Assembly: GCA_036583965.1 (NCBI GenBank)
Contig: JAZBQD010000014.1
Span: forward strand, 28,005,490-28,069,489
Direction: 5' to 3'
DNA: 64,000 nucleotides
Source: Prunella strophiata
Taxonomy: Eukaryota; Chordata; Aves; Passeriformes; Prunellidae
Positions within the stretch are counted from its first letter, which is position 1, and every line of letters begins with the position of its first letter. Both the position numbers and the translations under genes were made by a program. The notes beneath the pieces were generated by a model, which was not told the DNA's origin, made no database searches, and worked only from the letters and a program-made list of their open reading frames with translations. Shown one piece after another: positions 1 to 12,687 of this stretch.

Positions 1-2462
1 CATAGAAATCTCTATGCTCTCAGTTTGTCCTTTTACTGAATTCCTGTGGCAGCAAGTGTTACACTAGAAAGCTGTCACTTTTCATAACCTGAAGTGCTCT
101 GCATCGGTCATGCAACTCTTTTCCAATTCAAGTGAAAACAAACACCCTTTCAAAGGGAGTTTCCTCTCCCCCCTTTCTGCCCCTGGGACCCACATCTATG
201 TGCCAGCAGCATTTCTCAAACCCTGCTGAAGCCAAGGTCCTTTGCCCCAGATCTGATCCCGGGTGAGGAAGGGACCCTCAGTGCCTGGCCCGAAGACAAC
301 TGCAGTCAGTGACCCTGCATGACCAGGGCTGGAGCATACCCCGAGCCGGGAGCAATCAAATACTCTCAGCTCCCGGGGTCTGACGTGGGATTTTGTAGCC
401 AGCCCCTCCCAGCTGGGCTCCGGCAGAGCCTTGTCCCTGCCCTGGGGCCATCTACACAGCCCCACCACCAACTGCAGTCACGGGGAAACCTCCCATTGAC
501 CAGGTCCTCCTCCACTGCATTCCTGGAGGCAGCAGTCTAGTGTGCGGAAAAACAAAAGGACTTGATGAACACAAACAGTAATCTCAACCTGTCTGATGGG
601 GCTGACTGAGCCCTACTCTTCCTACCACTTCCCAAATCTGTTCTGCAATCCCACAACTGAGGGAACCACAGTAAATGTTCATCTATTTGTGTAGTGGCCA
701 ACTGCACTGTGTTACACGTAGCCAAAGAATCCAGGAAAGCAGCCAAAGACATAAATTAGGCCAACTACTGGCTAGCCTAACTGATAATATGATAATAGCA
801 CTTAACTTACCTACCCCTCAGGAGAGCTACGTAGGTTAGTTAATGTTTATACAACTGCTTTGAAAAGGATGGTCGGGAGTTGTAGGTGATATTACATTGA
901 CCTTACAGTTCTATTTGTTTACTTTTCTAGAGCAAATGTATTCTAGCAGTTATTCTGTAGGTCATCTCCAGCACAGCTTTACCAGCACACTGTAGGAAGC
1001 TAACTTGACTGAGCATTTCTTGTTCACTAAAGGTTTCCCAAGACTGCTTACCCAGTGAAATCCAGAGACTGGATTCAGAAGTGCCTTGTACTGGGTGCAT
1101 AGCAGGCAGTGCTCCACAGCTGTTCTGAGGAAATGCTATAAAAACCCATATAGAACTTTTGTGGTTCTAAAAATGGTTTTTATCCAGGGTGCTTCTTGAG
1201 GAGTGGGAGAAGTGGGGGATGCTGTCAGGCTTGGAAGGCTTAGCACTGCTAGGTGCATATCATAGCTTAATTGCAGCTATGGCACTGTAGGCAAAAGCTG
1301 AATAAGCCCCAGATAAAGGATTTATTGGATGCTAAACTGAAATGACCTTCAGACATAACAAAAATGCTAAGAAGAAGACATTAATTGGTGCACAAAGCTG
1401 ACTGTGTATGACTGGCCTGGTGATAAAGAAGACATTATGCACCTCAGATGCTTTGACCTCCACACATCCAAGTCAACAGAGATTTTTTTTATATATTAAA
1501 CAATTCCCCAAATACTGCTTTGACCTACTCTGAAATTTATTAATAAAAAGTTGGAGAGCCCCTAATCAAGCATTGCTGCATCAAGAGTTACATTGATTAC
1601 ATGTGAAAGTTACATGATTTCACAGTAAAGCCCATGGTGATTTTATTTTTATTTGACTCTATAACTGTGGATTTTAAAATTGACAGGACTTCCAGAAAAG
1701 CTTGAACAAAAATCAGAGCCTCAGCTGTGCAGCAGCTTGCCAGCATAATTTCAACCAAAACTTTTTTTTTTTTTCCTTCCATTTACACACACCAGCAACA
1801 GCCTTTCCAAACTTAAGCCATGCTACGATTGACTGGTGTCAGCGGCAGTTTCTGATTGTGGGAAAATTTGGGGTAGGGATGAAGTGCTGGGAAAGGGGGT
1901 GAAGACTTGAGCTCCTTGCTGGCAGGTGATATTCCTGTGGGCATCACACCCCGACACCTGATGTGCTGCACGGTGGGGCTGGGTTGCAGCAGTGCTGTCC
2001 CCCATGGCAGTCTCCTGGCCTCGTGGCAGCATGCTTGGCGGCAGCTTGCCTCTCTTCTGCTTTTCTCCACTTCCCCGGGGCTACCTGGATCCCTTTGGAG
2101 GCCTCGGGACATGGCTGACATGGCCCTGAAGCCTCAGCCCTGCTCTGGTGCCCCGGGGCGGGAGGGCAGGGTGTACTCATCTCTCCCCTGTCTGCTGCCT
2201 GCTCTGCATCTCTTGATGGGCAGGGATCTTCCCAAGTGCAGGGAAACCCTGAAAGGTTTTGGGGTGGCTTTTTTTGCTTTTATAGACGCACTGAGCAGCA
2301 GTGCCACACTGTTCCACAGCCCCTCCCGGGCTCGGTGGGATACCAGCGGCCGCACGGTTTCGGCGGGGGCAGCATCCCGCGTTCCGCGGGACGTGTCCGC
2401 TCCGGCGGGGTGAGGTGCTGCCGCCTCCGGAGCCGCCTGCAGCCCCGCTCTGTGCCCCGCAG
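1..2462. other. 5' flank or intron 1 of NTN4; no gene recognised
   Basis: No exon could be supported here. Exon 2 begins in phase 1, so a first exon ending one base into a codon must lie upstream. No stretch here combines an ATG, a hydrophobic signal sequence and a donor in the right phase. From about 2300 to the exon the DNA becomes CpG-rich, continuous with the CpG-rich exon 2. The remainder is AT-richer, with a T-run near 1763-1776. Whether this is intron 1 or promoter-proximal DNA cannot be decided from the sequence. Confidence 0.6.
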
Positions 2463-2992
2463 GTCTGGGCGGCGCGGCGGCAGCGAGCAGCCCCTGCGAG
2501 AAGGCCTGCAACCCTCGCATGGGCAACCTGGCGCACGGGCGGGCGCTGCGCACCGAGACGTCCTGCGGCCGCCGCGCCGCCGAGCGCTTCTGCAGCTACA
2601 GCGAGGACGCGGAGCGGCGCTGCCGGCGCCCCTCGTGCGGGCGCTGCAGCGGGGCCCAGGCGGGGCTGGCGCACCCCCCCGGGGCCATGGCCGACTCCCC
2701 GTTCCGCCTGCCCCGCACCTGGTGGCAGGCGGCGCAGGATGCCCGCCGCGAGACCATCCGCCTGGACCTGGAAGCCGCCTTCTACTTCACGCACTTGATC
2801 ATGGTCTTCAAGTCGCCCAGGCCGGCTGCCATGGTGCTGGAGCGCTCCCAGGACTTCGGCGAGACGTGGAAGCCTTACAAATACTTTGCTGCTAACTGCT
2901 CGGCCACCTTCGGGCTGGAGGATGATGTGACGCAGAGAGGAGCCATTTGCACTTCCAGATATTCGAGCCCCTTCCCCTGCACTGGAGGAGAG
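2463..2992 (+). CDS. NTN4: NTN4 coding exon 2: most of the laminin N-terminal (LN) domain
   Basis: The acceptor is tgccccgcag and the donor is a consensus gtaagt. The exon enters in phase 1 (one base of the first codon comes from exon 1) and leaves in phase 0. The frame reads CEKACNPRMGNLA, then RTWWQ, FYFTHLI, KSPRPAAMVLERSQDFG and KYFAANCSATFGLEDDV, ending in PFPCTGGE. These are the landmarks of a netrin/laminin-beta LN domain. There is an N-glycosylation sequon in NCSATF. The LN domain is the part of netrin-4 that contacts laminin. Base composition is very GC-rich with many CpGs, above all in the first 300 bases, and the N-terminal region is Arg/Ala-rich. An ATG inside the exon (codon at 2519) is an internal Met, not the start. 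Longer open frames on both strands here are composition artefacts. Confidence 0.97.
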
Positions 2993-4369
2993 GTAAGTCT
3001 GCCTGGGCTGGGATGAGAGAGCCCCTGCTCCAGCCCCCTTTCTCTCTGCAATCTCTGCACCCGTGTTTATGCTTCATATTTCACTACCCCGGCATCTCTT
3101 GTCATCGCACGTATTTCACAAGGCGAATTAACAGAATCCATTCCTAGGTGAGGTAGGCACCACCCTGCCTCTTGCTTTGCTGCGTTCGTAGTTCCTCTCT
3201 TTTCCAAAACATTCCTTTCCTTTCACCTGGTGAACCCCGCTACACAACTGCAACCTAGGCACGTGCTGCTAGTTCCTCAGGAATGCCACAGGGAGCGTCA
3301 CTCTAGACAGCTTTGTCCAGATCTTGCAGTCGTGTGGTTTTAAGGTGATGCAAATCAGTCTGAACAAAATGCAACTATGTTAAAATGAATAATCACCGGA
3401 TTGACTTTTAATAGTGACTGCCTTCGCTGAGAAGTAGGCACATAACCAGTCAAAGTAGCTACTGACCACACACTGAAGTATGGTTCCCATAAACCAGGTT
3501 AGCCAGGTAATTTTAAAGCTTATACCTTGTCTTTTTTCCTGTGCACACTTATGTGAAAAGAACTTGAAAAAAAAGGAATGAAAATCATCATCTTTGTTAA
3601 GAAGAAAAGTAAACGTGAAAGTGGGACGATTTTCAGTATCAGAAACAGCAGATAACAAGTGATGCATTTGGAGGTGCTGCCAATAATACTCTTACCAATG
3701 TGTGCAATTCTGTCCCCCAGGGCTGGGGAGCTTCCCCTGGGAGCCGTGGCCATGGGGCCGCCCTCCTGTGTCCCCCCACTCGTGGGGACGCATCCCCGGT
3801 CACCAGCTCTGGACTTTAAAGGCTGCTCCCTCTAGTGGCCTAATTTAATGAACTTGTCTGGAAGCTTAATCAAAATTTCCCTCTGGCCTAACACAGAGAA
3901 AGGATAAAATCTGGTTAGTGAATCAGGAGATCACTTATATCATTGCAGTTTCTGCTGAGAACTGGTTTTGAGATGAAAGCTTCAAAGCCTTGGAGAGCAG
4001 CATTCATGTTGAGAAAAATCATGTATTCAGACCCCTCTTGCAATCATTTGTGGCCACCTCTGGCCATGCTCTGGCTAGGAAGCCACTCTGCAGAAATACT
4101 GGGAGCTGGTTTTTCACTCAAGTCCATCTGTTAGCTGTGTCTCAGGAGACAGCCAATGTCTTGCTCTGGGAGAAGCTGTTCCATGCTCTCATCAGCTGAG
4201 AAACAAAGATCTCCAGACCTGTCAGACAGATCCAGCGTGACTATTCCATTACATTTTAAATCAAATGGCTGGTGAGAAAAAGTGCTATCTTTCTTCTCCT
4301 GCCACCCTTTGCTTGTGCCCCCCCCCAAAGCTGCCTAAACTTCCTTTCAGAGTGCAATATATAAAGGAG

Positions 4370-4660
4370 CTTAAAAGACAGGTAGAAAAAGTCTTTTCTG
4401 ACAGGACAAGGGGCAACTGTTTTATACTGAAATCAATTTAGCTTGGTCATCAGACATTTTTTGATTATGAAGGTCATGAGGCACTGAAACAGGTTGCCCA
4501 GAGAAGCTGTGGATGGCTCATCCCTGGAAGTGTTCAAGGCCAGGTTGGATGGGGCTTTGAGCAACCTGATCTACTGAAATATGTCCCTACCCATGGCAGG
4601 GATGCTGGACTCAATTATCTTTGAAGGTCTTTTCCCAGCCAGATAATTCTGTGGTTCTGA
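4370..4660 (+). mobile_element. CR1-type LINE, 3'-end fragment
   Basis: The stretch reads like the terminal reverse-transcriptase segment and 3' tail of a CR1 element. It includes the block caggttgcccagagaagctg, a degraded segment resembling the KRRVEKVFSDRTRG-like region of CR1 ORF2, and the diagnostic tail in which a ggactcaattatcttt-like block is followed by a ccag...gataattctgtggttct terminus. It is 5'-truncated, as is usual for CR1, and the frame is broken. The 5' boundary is approximate. Confidence 0.8.
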
Positions 4661-7600
4661 ATCAGGGCTAACTACAAAGACCTACAAAAGGAAGGATGTG
4701 TGTACACCACTGGGAATTTCTCAGGCCCTCAGTACTTGTGCCAGCCTCTGAATCATAAAGTTATGCCAGCCTGTGATGGAGGGCATGGAGAAACCCACAG
4801 CTCTTGGGCCATCCAGTGGGACTTCTCTTGGACATATGACTTGCATGATCTTTTTTTAGCTTTCCAGGGATTTTTACTCAGGGACAAGAAACCCAGGGCA
4901 TCTTACAAGGCAGTGTTTGCCTCACTGCTACTGGGTCCCCTGTTGCATCCTGGTGCAGTTTTCATTGTGGCCACTGCACACCGGGATGGTGCTGTCCCTG
5001 CACACAGGATGGGAGCTCTGCCAGGAGAGAACCTGTACAAATCCCGACCTCAGGCAAGCTTTTCTCTGGGCTGGTCTAATCTGGGGACAGTAGAGTCAAG
5101 GTCTTGTGTGTAGAAACCAATGCCTGTCTCAATAGGAAGAGTAATTTGGTGGTGTTTGATGCATCTGCAGCAGCGTGCTGCAAAGAGAGGCTGTGTACTG
5201 AGCTTGCTCCTGTGGGACCTCTTCTTTTGGCACCACTTTAGTCTGTGTTATTGCAAAGAAGCTATAAAAGTCAAGTGCATTTAATTGTTCCAAGTTTTAA
5301 ACAAATATTGCATCCAAGGGGCTGGAGCTTAGATATTGCTCACGTGGTACACTTCAGTTTCCTGCACTTAAACACCACTTTTTACCTGCAAAGTAATAGC
5401 AGCAGCTCTCCAGATGGCAAGCCTGCATGCTTAGCAAATATCACATTTAATTTATTACAGTGTGCTGCATTCCAGCAATTACTAGTAGCTGCCAATAGCA
5501 ACATGTATCTGACCTAAAGAAACATCAGAGTTTTGTGTTCTGTTTGGAGTTATGTTGTGCTTTACTCCCACTTTGGTAGCACCTAATTTCAGACATATGG
5601 AAACAGTAATTTCACTTGAAACAGTGGTTTCAAATATGCAGTCATCCAAAATGTCCCTGTCTGAAGGGTATTACTCATTACTCTGAAGGGTATTACTTGT
5701 CTTCTTTAAAGCACAACTACGAATTCTGTGAGTGCCATTGGATTTCTTTTTTAACTTTTTAGTTGGTTTTTTTTTTTTTTAAACTGTGATGTAACAACTG
5801 TAACTCATGATCCAAACCATGTGTCACACTGTCTGTGCACTGCCTTCTCACACTACAGACATTTCAACACCACATGTGCATTTCTGGGTATGGCATTAAG
5901 GACTTGCAGGATTTTGCAGGATGTTGGGAACTCTAGTCATGGTGCTGGCAGCTCACTCACTGCTGTCTATGCCCTTGGATGAGCAGTTTTTCTCAGGTGA
6001 GGCCTCAGGTGCTGGTGACTCACCCCAAATATCACTGGAGTTTGGCACAGACACCACAGCTTGCTGGGCTGGTGGTTTCTGGTTTTACCCTCTGTAAAGA
6101 ACAGGGGGTGCTGATCCACCTGCATTTCTGCTGATGGTTACAGTGCCTGCAAGCCCCAGTTCAAGGCAGCAGTGTGCAGAACCCCACAGTACCCAGGGGC
6201 TTAGGGCCTTTTTTCAATATACCACCCATCTTAATTGGGTCAAAGGTGTATCTGCTTCACTTATTAAAAAGAAAGATCAGACTTTTTGCATTCTGCCCTC
6301 ATCATCATGAGTCATTCCTTAGATGCCTGCTTCAACTCTTATGACAAAAATCCTCCCTCATCAGAATTTGCCATGATGTTGATCTTGAGGAGATTTATGA
6401 TAGTGTAGAAAACAAGCTGCCAAGCCTTTTGGTTCATTCCAAAGACCCAGACCTCAGAAATGCTGAAATGGCTCTGGGAGATGCCTTTCATCCTTCTGTA
6501 GCAGTGTGACTCTGGGCTTGCCTGTGCCCTGGTGGCACTGGGGTGCTGGAGAGCTCTGGGATACTTTTGGAAGGCTGCAGTCACCTCAGCTGGGTGGGCA
6601 CCAGACAAGGCAATTATGTCACACTCCATGTGTGGCACTTGGATGGTCTGTTGATGGATAGAATCACCTCATCAGGGACTTGGTAGGCCCCTGCTCTTTT
6701 TTGCCACCTGTCCCTAATGCTGCAAGTTCACTGGTCTTGGTTGTCTCTGATGTGGATGCAGCTCCAGCCTGAGGCAGGCAAGAGATGGAGGATCAACAGC
6801 CCAGGGGTGGAATTAGGAAGGAAAGGACAAATCTGGGCAGAGCTGCCAAGCAAAGAGGTTGAAGGTTGTACTGATGTCAGGGACACTGCACTAAAATGCC
6901 CTGGGTTTGGTCTAAATGGTTTTCTTGGTGGAAGTAAGCCTGAGTTCACAGGTCAGCATGTGCCCAGAGACCTCAGGGGCTCTGCTGAGCTGAGCCCCAT
7001 GCCAGGACAGCCTGGCTGCAGTCTGACCTCATGCAAGGAAGAGCCACTGTTTCAACAGCCAGCAAAGTAGTCGGTGATTTCTCTGCAGGTATACAGAAGC
7101 CAACCAAACCCACTGAGCCTCTCCTCAGTAGGGAACAGGAAAGGAGGCAGGGGGTAGGTGCCCACCTCCTGCTCTGGCATCCCAGCCTTGGTACAGCCAA
7201 CCTGGGCTTCCAGCAAGCTTCAAGCATCTGCCTGTTTGAGGAGCTGGATTTGCAGCATTGTGAAGGGGGCACATTCCCATGTCAGGGAATAATTTTGGAT
7301 CAGCTGCATGCAGAGAGGTCGTTATGGACTTCCCCTATGCTTAATACAGTGAATTAATTGTTTCACAACAGCAGTTTGTTGAGTATAGGCAGAAACCTCT
7401 AAATGTTAACCTTATATCACCAGTGTTTTAAGAGAAAGGCTATGGCCAAGTTTTAGCCTGAATCATACAAAAATGCTACAAATGCTGAGTATTTTCATTG
7501 TTTTTCAGGGTGTAACCCTTCAGCCACATTATTGCAAGGGAAATCAGAACTGGATCCACCAGCCAAACATAATCTGACCTAAGTAAACAAGATGCAGAAA

Positions 7601-10600
7601 TAAACTCTTTCAGCTTCATGCTCAGACAGGAATACCACTTTTACTAGTATACATAAAAGGCTATCTTCCCTCCCATAGTTCAGATTATATTAATATTTCC
7701 TTTTCAACACACTAATCTTAAAATTATCCTTGGCTAGGGATCACTGTCGAGGGCTCATCCACAAGGGACCCTTAGCAGATGTTGATTCTTTAGCTGTGAG
7801 TGAGAGTGACTGTCCACTCTGCAATGCAATTATCTCATTCACGTTACATTCCCATCTGTGGTCAATTCAGATTAGCTCGCCTGAGTGTCCCCATTTAGAC
7901 AAGCTCCAGGATAAAAGGGCTTACTGAAGCAGAGTCTCCTTGACAAGATTTTAGTAAATTAGTAACTTATTTTAGTGTTCATCTATTCAGAATACTGCTA
8001 ATAAATCACTTGGAGACCTCAGCTATTGTTGCTGTTTGCTATTTATAGAAGAGGCATATTTGCAGTTTGACTATATTCCAGCAACAAATTCTAACATGCT
8101 TTTAACTTTGGAAACATCCCTTCAGCACTGCTTTGCTGTGGGATGCGTGTCTTACCGAGCGTTTTATTGACCTCGTGCCTTCCGTAGCGGAAAAACCTTC
8201 CTATGTTTTGCCTTTCTGTGTCACTGCATGCAGCCTGCCTCTCTTCCTTGAGCATTTGGACACCAGTCCTACTGGTTTTACCTGAAATTAGCTGCTTAGA
8301 GCAGAAGTAAATTGTGTACTTCTACTCAGAAGTCCGACCATGACAGACAGTGAGTGGTGGTAACACTCACCAGTGAAACAAATAGGAGTTAAAGATGGTC
8401 AGTAACTTTTATATTTGAGTCCTGATTTTGGGTTGAAGAAACTTCAGCCTGGTTGGACTTTTTTACCTTTTAGGCCCAAATAAGCTTGGTTTTCAAGCTT
8501 ATCATTGTTGTCCTTAACTAAAGCTGCATTTTAATTGTGCTGAGATCCTTCAAGGATCTTGTGAGTAACAGGAGATTTGAGTTCAGTCACTTGCAGGACT
8601 CCACAAAGAACCTGGGCAAATATGCAAGAATTAACCTCAAAGCAACCTGGGATGTCAACCTATTAGAGGGCTGCAAACATCTTTTTAAATTGTCCTGTGC
8701 CACTGACATTTTCTATCACTAAATCTAGCAAGACATGGGGACTGTTGTTTCATAAGCACAAGAATAATGATTTCTAGGGGAATAGTTAATGAGATGAAGT
8801 AAATGAGGCTAGGCTGGAGTCAATAAAATTATATAGAGCCTAGAAATCTCAGGCTGTGGCAGCTGGCAGGACACCAGCAGGACACCCTCTCACACCAGCC
8901 ACCTTGCTGATGGCTGTGGTGGAAGTGCATCCCTTGGTTTGGTCCTCAGGCTTTCCTTGCTGCAGTGAAGCCCATCTTCCCAAGCACTGTGGGGGTTTTC
9001 CAAGCTGGTGTAAGGTTCCAACAGTGGAGGAGAGGAGATTTTCCCTTTAAATAATGGGGCAGCAAAAAGCGAATCAGGGGAAAAGGAGAAACTTTAGCTT
9101 AGTTTTCACCTGGCTGTGACAAATCCATCCCCCTCTCCCATGGGCCATCCTAGAGGAGTGATATGTCCCCTTATGAGGCCTCCTGGATACTCAGCATCTC
9201 TGAAGGACAAGGGCATGTGAAGAGCAAGATGCTTCTCCAACCTGCCCCATGATCCTCTGCATGATTTCTCCCATTACAAGTAGCCCATAGGATCGTCTCC
9301 TTCTCTTCCTGGATTTCCCAGTGCTTTGGCACTTGGGGGTTGGCCCTCTGCTTGGCCAGCTCTTGAAATGCAGCCACCTCTGGGATGGAGCATAGCCAGT
9401 GTTTAACAGTGCATATCAGCAGTCCCCTGTTTGGAGCAGCAAGTTTCTAACAACTGCTTCTGGATCGACCTCCAATTATGGCTAAAACAAATTATTCTTT
9501 GGAGGGAGCTTGACCAGTCTGTGAGAGGGGGGATATTGTAGGCTGCCAACAGCAGGAGGGAATGGGTCCCAGGGCTCCAGGAGACCCTTTCCAAACTCCT
9601 TATGTAGGACGTGAAGAGCATGTACCCACATGAAACAAGAGGAGTTTGGGTAGGCAGAATTTAATTCTCTAAATTGGCATCTGGCCTTGTTAGCGGGACT
9701 ATTGCTTCCCTTGAGAAAAGTGCCACGGGATTTCAACGGTGCCTCCGGAGCTTCTCTTCAGGCACTGCACCCCACTGCTTCATTTCACAGTTCATTTTTG
9801 GCATGAAGAGAAGGCTAGCTCACTTATTCAGCTCCCAGTTCTCTGGCTAGAAAGTAGGACTGCCATGTTTCTCATTGGCATTCCTGGATACAGCTGGTTA
9901 CATGGGAAGCGTGTAACCTAAAGCAATGTATTGACATGTCTCAGAAGTTTTGGATCAAAAGCTCATTTAAGATTAATTGCCATGCAACAGTGAGTGTCAG
10001 TGTGAGATACCCAGTCTAACAACATTCAAAATCTTACACAAAGTGTGAAGTTCACAAATTCTCCATGGGTAACATTTTACAGGAAGAAAGGAAGTTAATG
10101 TCCATAACCCAGTTCACTCAATGCATATGATGTGAGTCTTTTACCACCAGTCTCTCTGCAGCATCCCTCATTCCAGTATTCAAAATCTATAGCTATGGAT
10201 TGAAAGAGGGGTGCTGCTTCTTGTGGACCTTTTTGACAGTGTGCAGTTACATATAATTCCAACAGGTGTTCTTTTTCCTAGAATTAAGTGTATCTCATGG
10301 TAGCTGGGTAGTTCAAGCAGACAGTCCTATAGACACAAAGCCTTTTCATTATAAACAAGAGCAGTTGAAAAATATTCATGGAATTGTGTTACTCTTAGGC
10401 TGAAAGAAAATCCCCTTGATCCTTAGTACCATTATAGTTACTGAAACACTAACCTGCTGCCTTTCAGGCTTTTGCAGTGGTGTGTTGTGCTCAGAAGCTG
10501 TTAAAGAGGTTATTCTGCAGCTCTGGGGAGTGAGCCAGCTTTTCTCACAGCCCTGCCAATGAAGAAGCAAGTCCAGTCCTTTGTCTGGCTCTTTGGAGGT

Positions 10601-12668
10601 AGCTCCAGGGGTTTTTTTTGGTCTTCCATATGCACAACAGGTCCTGCTGGCCAGCCAAGGCTGAGAACATAAATCTTTTATGGAGATAGGGGAAGGAGGG
10701 GAATTTCTGGAGGGGTGAGTATTTAAATACCATCTTTCTTGCTGATGGGTCAAAGGACTTCATATCATCAGCTGAGATGTGTTGGTTCATTTTCCTGACT
10801 GGGCTAGCACAGCCTTGGAAATGGTGATTCTAAAGATGAGAAAAAGGCAGTAATTGTTTTCCTTGACAGTCCATAGCCAATGATATCATGCATCTGGAGG
10901 GTTTTGTGAGCCAAGAAACTGAGTGTTTCTATCTGTTTGATGAGCAAAAGTAGTGGTTAAGCAAAATTGAGCCATTGTGGAATAAATTATGAATTACTGG
11001 AGAAGCACTATTAACTGGAGATGAAGAAATTCAAGAGGTTTGAGCTGTAGTGAGATTTTCCTGATAAGAGCATTACTTTGTGATCATTGACTGCATGAAG
11101 ACAGGAATGACCTAGCAGTGTTTCATTTTCATCTAATGAAATTGTGTAGTTGAATGTTGAAGAAAAGCTGAGAAGATGGCTCTCATCTGGCTGATTATTG
11201 TCAGAGATTTCAAGGATCCTGGAGAAATTCCAAGGGTCTTCCCTAGCTCTCCTTGTGCCTTTTCCAGCCCCTCACTGGTCAGCTGCCACATGGAAGTTGG
11301 AGCTCTTCCTGGACAGGTTCTCACTTTTGAGAATGGCAGAAGAATGCTTTGAGATTCCCAAAAGACAAAAGTTACCTTGGTATAAACCAATTTGGGAGGG
11401 CTGATTATTTGAAATAGTTGGATTTTCCTCCTGAAGTCTTTGTAAGATTGCATAACTTTTGGATGCTGAGGCAAGGGATTATTTGCCTTGATTTATGTGC
11501 TGTAAAAGACTGCAGAAGGACTGGAGGCATGGGCCAAATGCTGTCTTATGTCAAATTATATGAAGGAGCCTTGCTAAGGCTGCTGCAGGAGTGCCATTTC
11601 CCCAACATCTCAAGGAGCTCAGGGACTGCTGGTGGTGCTACACAGTGGGTTTCTGTCGTGGTTGCTTGAGGATGTGATCAAGTGCCAAACACTGTGGCCT
11701 GCAAGATTCCAATGCTCACTGTGATCTTAGTGCCTTTGATGGTCTCCTCTCTGCAGTGGCAAGGCAGGTTTTCCAATTTCTGTTGCTGTCTCACCTCTTC
11801 CAGGTGAAGCTGAAGTGTGCACCATGGGGGCAGTCAGACCTCTCCACAAGCAAAAGAGGCTCTTCTTCCCTGCAGGCCACTTGGTCTGACAGGCAGAAAA
11901 ACAAATAAGTGTTTTAGAGGAGCTGGTGGGTAATACCTGCCCAGCTTAGGCTGATGAACTTTCCACACCATGTGATTTATTTGCAGCCTCTGCCAAAAGC
12001 AGATCTGTCTTTTTTTAGCCTAGAGTCATTGTAATGGACATAGCACAGAGATGCACATTGATTTCTCTCCTAAAATCTCGTTGCTCAGTGTGGTAATATA
12101 TGAAATAAGTCTGTTTTGTCAGTAGGAGGTACAAGCATTGTGGCCTTATCAGCCTTCTTCACAGGGAGTAGTAGTCCAACAGGCTTAAATTTGTGAAACA
12201 ATGAGATTGTTTTCTTAAAACTTTCAGGAGCTTAACATTTAAGGTGTATCTCCAAAAGGTGGTTGAAGTTAGACAGTGGTTTCAGACGTTTTTAGCGTGG
12301 ACTGATGGGCAGGGAAATGGATGCACATGCAGTGCAATGGCACAGGGTCGATTTCTGTAGCAAAATATTCCTCTGCAGACCCAGCTGTCCCCTCCAGCAA
12401 GAGCCAAGGAGAGCCTGGCAGACTTTGACCACACTGATGCAGAAAACCCCAGAAACTAAAAACTGACCAGCAGGGTAAATGCTAGCATAGAGTTGCACTC
12501 TCAATACTGAAAGTGGGAGACAAAAGAAGCTACCTGCAGAGTATGTGTCTCTCTCAGAAGGGGTATGAGGGCAGGGGATCTGGCTGTTGCCAGCACTGGG
12601 TCTGGTGTTTACACCATGCATCTGACAGCAGGTGTGCCTGAGCTGCTCCTGCTGAGGGAGCCCTGTTT

Positions 12669-12687
12669 AAAAAAAAAAAAAAAAAAA
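12669..12687 (+). repeat. A19 homopolymer
   Basis: A run of 19 A residues lies inside NTN4 intron 2. No LINE, SINE or processed-gene body is recognisable just upstream, so it is best read as a simple repeat that could vary in length. Confidence 0.9.

Noticed and set aside
1907..2413. A plus-strand open frame ending just before exon 2, considered as the NTN4 start or signal-peptide exon
   Set aside because: It ends in TGA. The only nearby donor (gtgagg at 2410) would leave the wrong phase and imply a 53-base intron, and the predicted N-terminus is not a convincing signal peptide.
2177..2895. Open frames of 165-219 codons on both strands overlapping NTN4 exon 2
   Set aside because: They are out of frame with the recognisable netrin-4 LN sequence and exist because the region is very GC-rich, so stop codons are rare.
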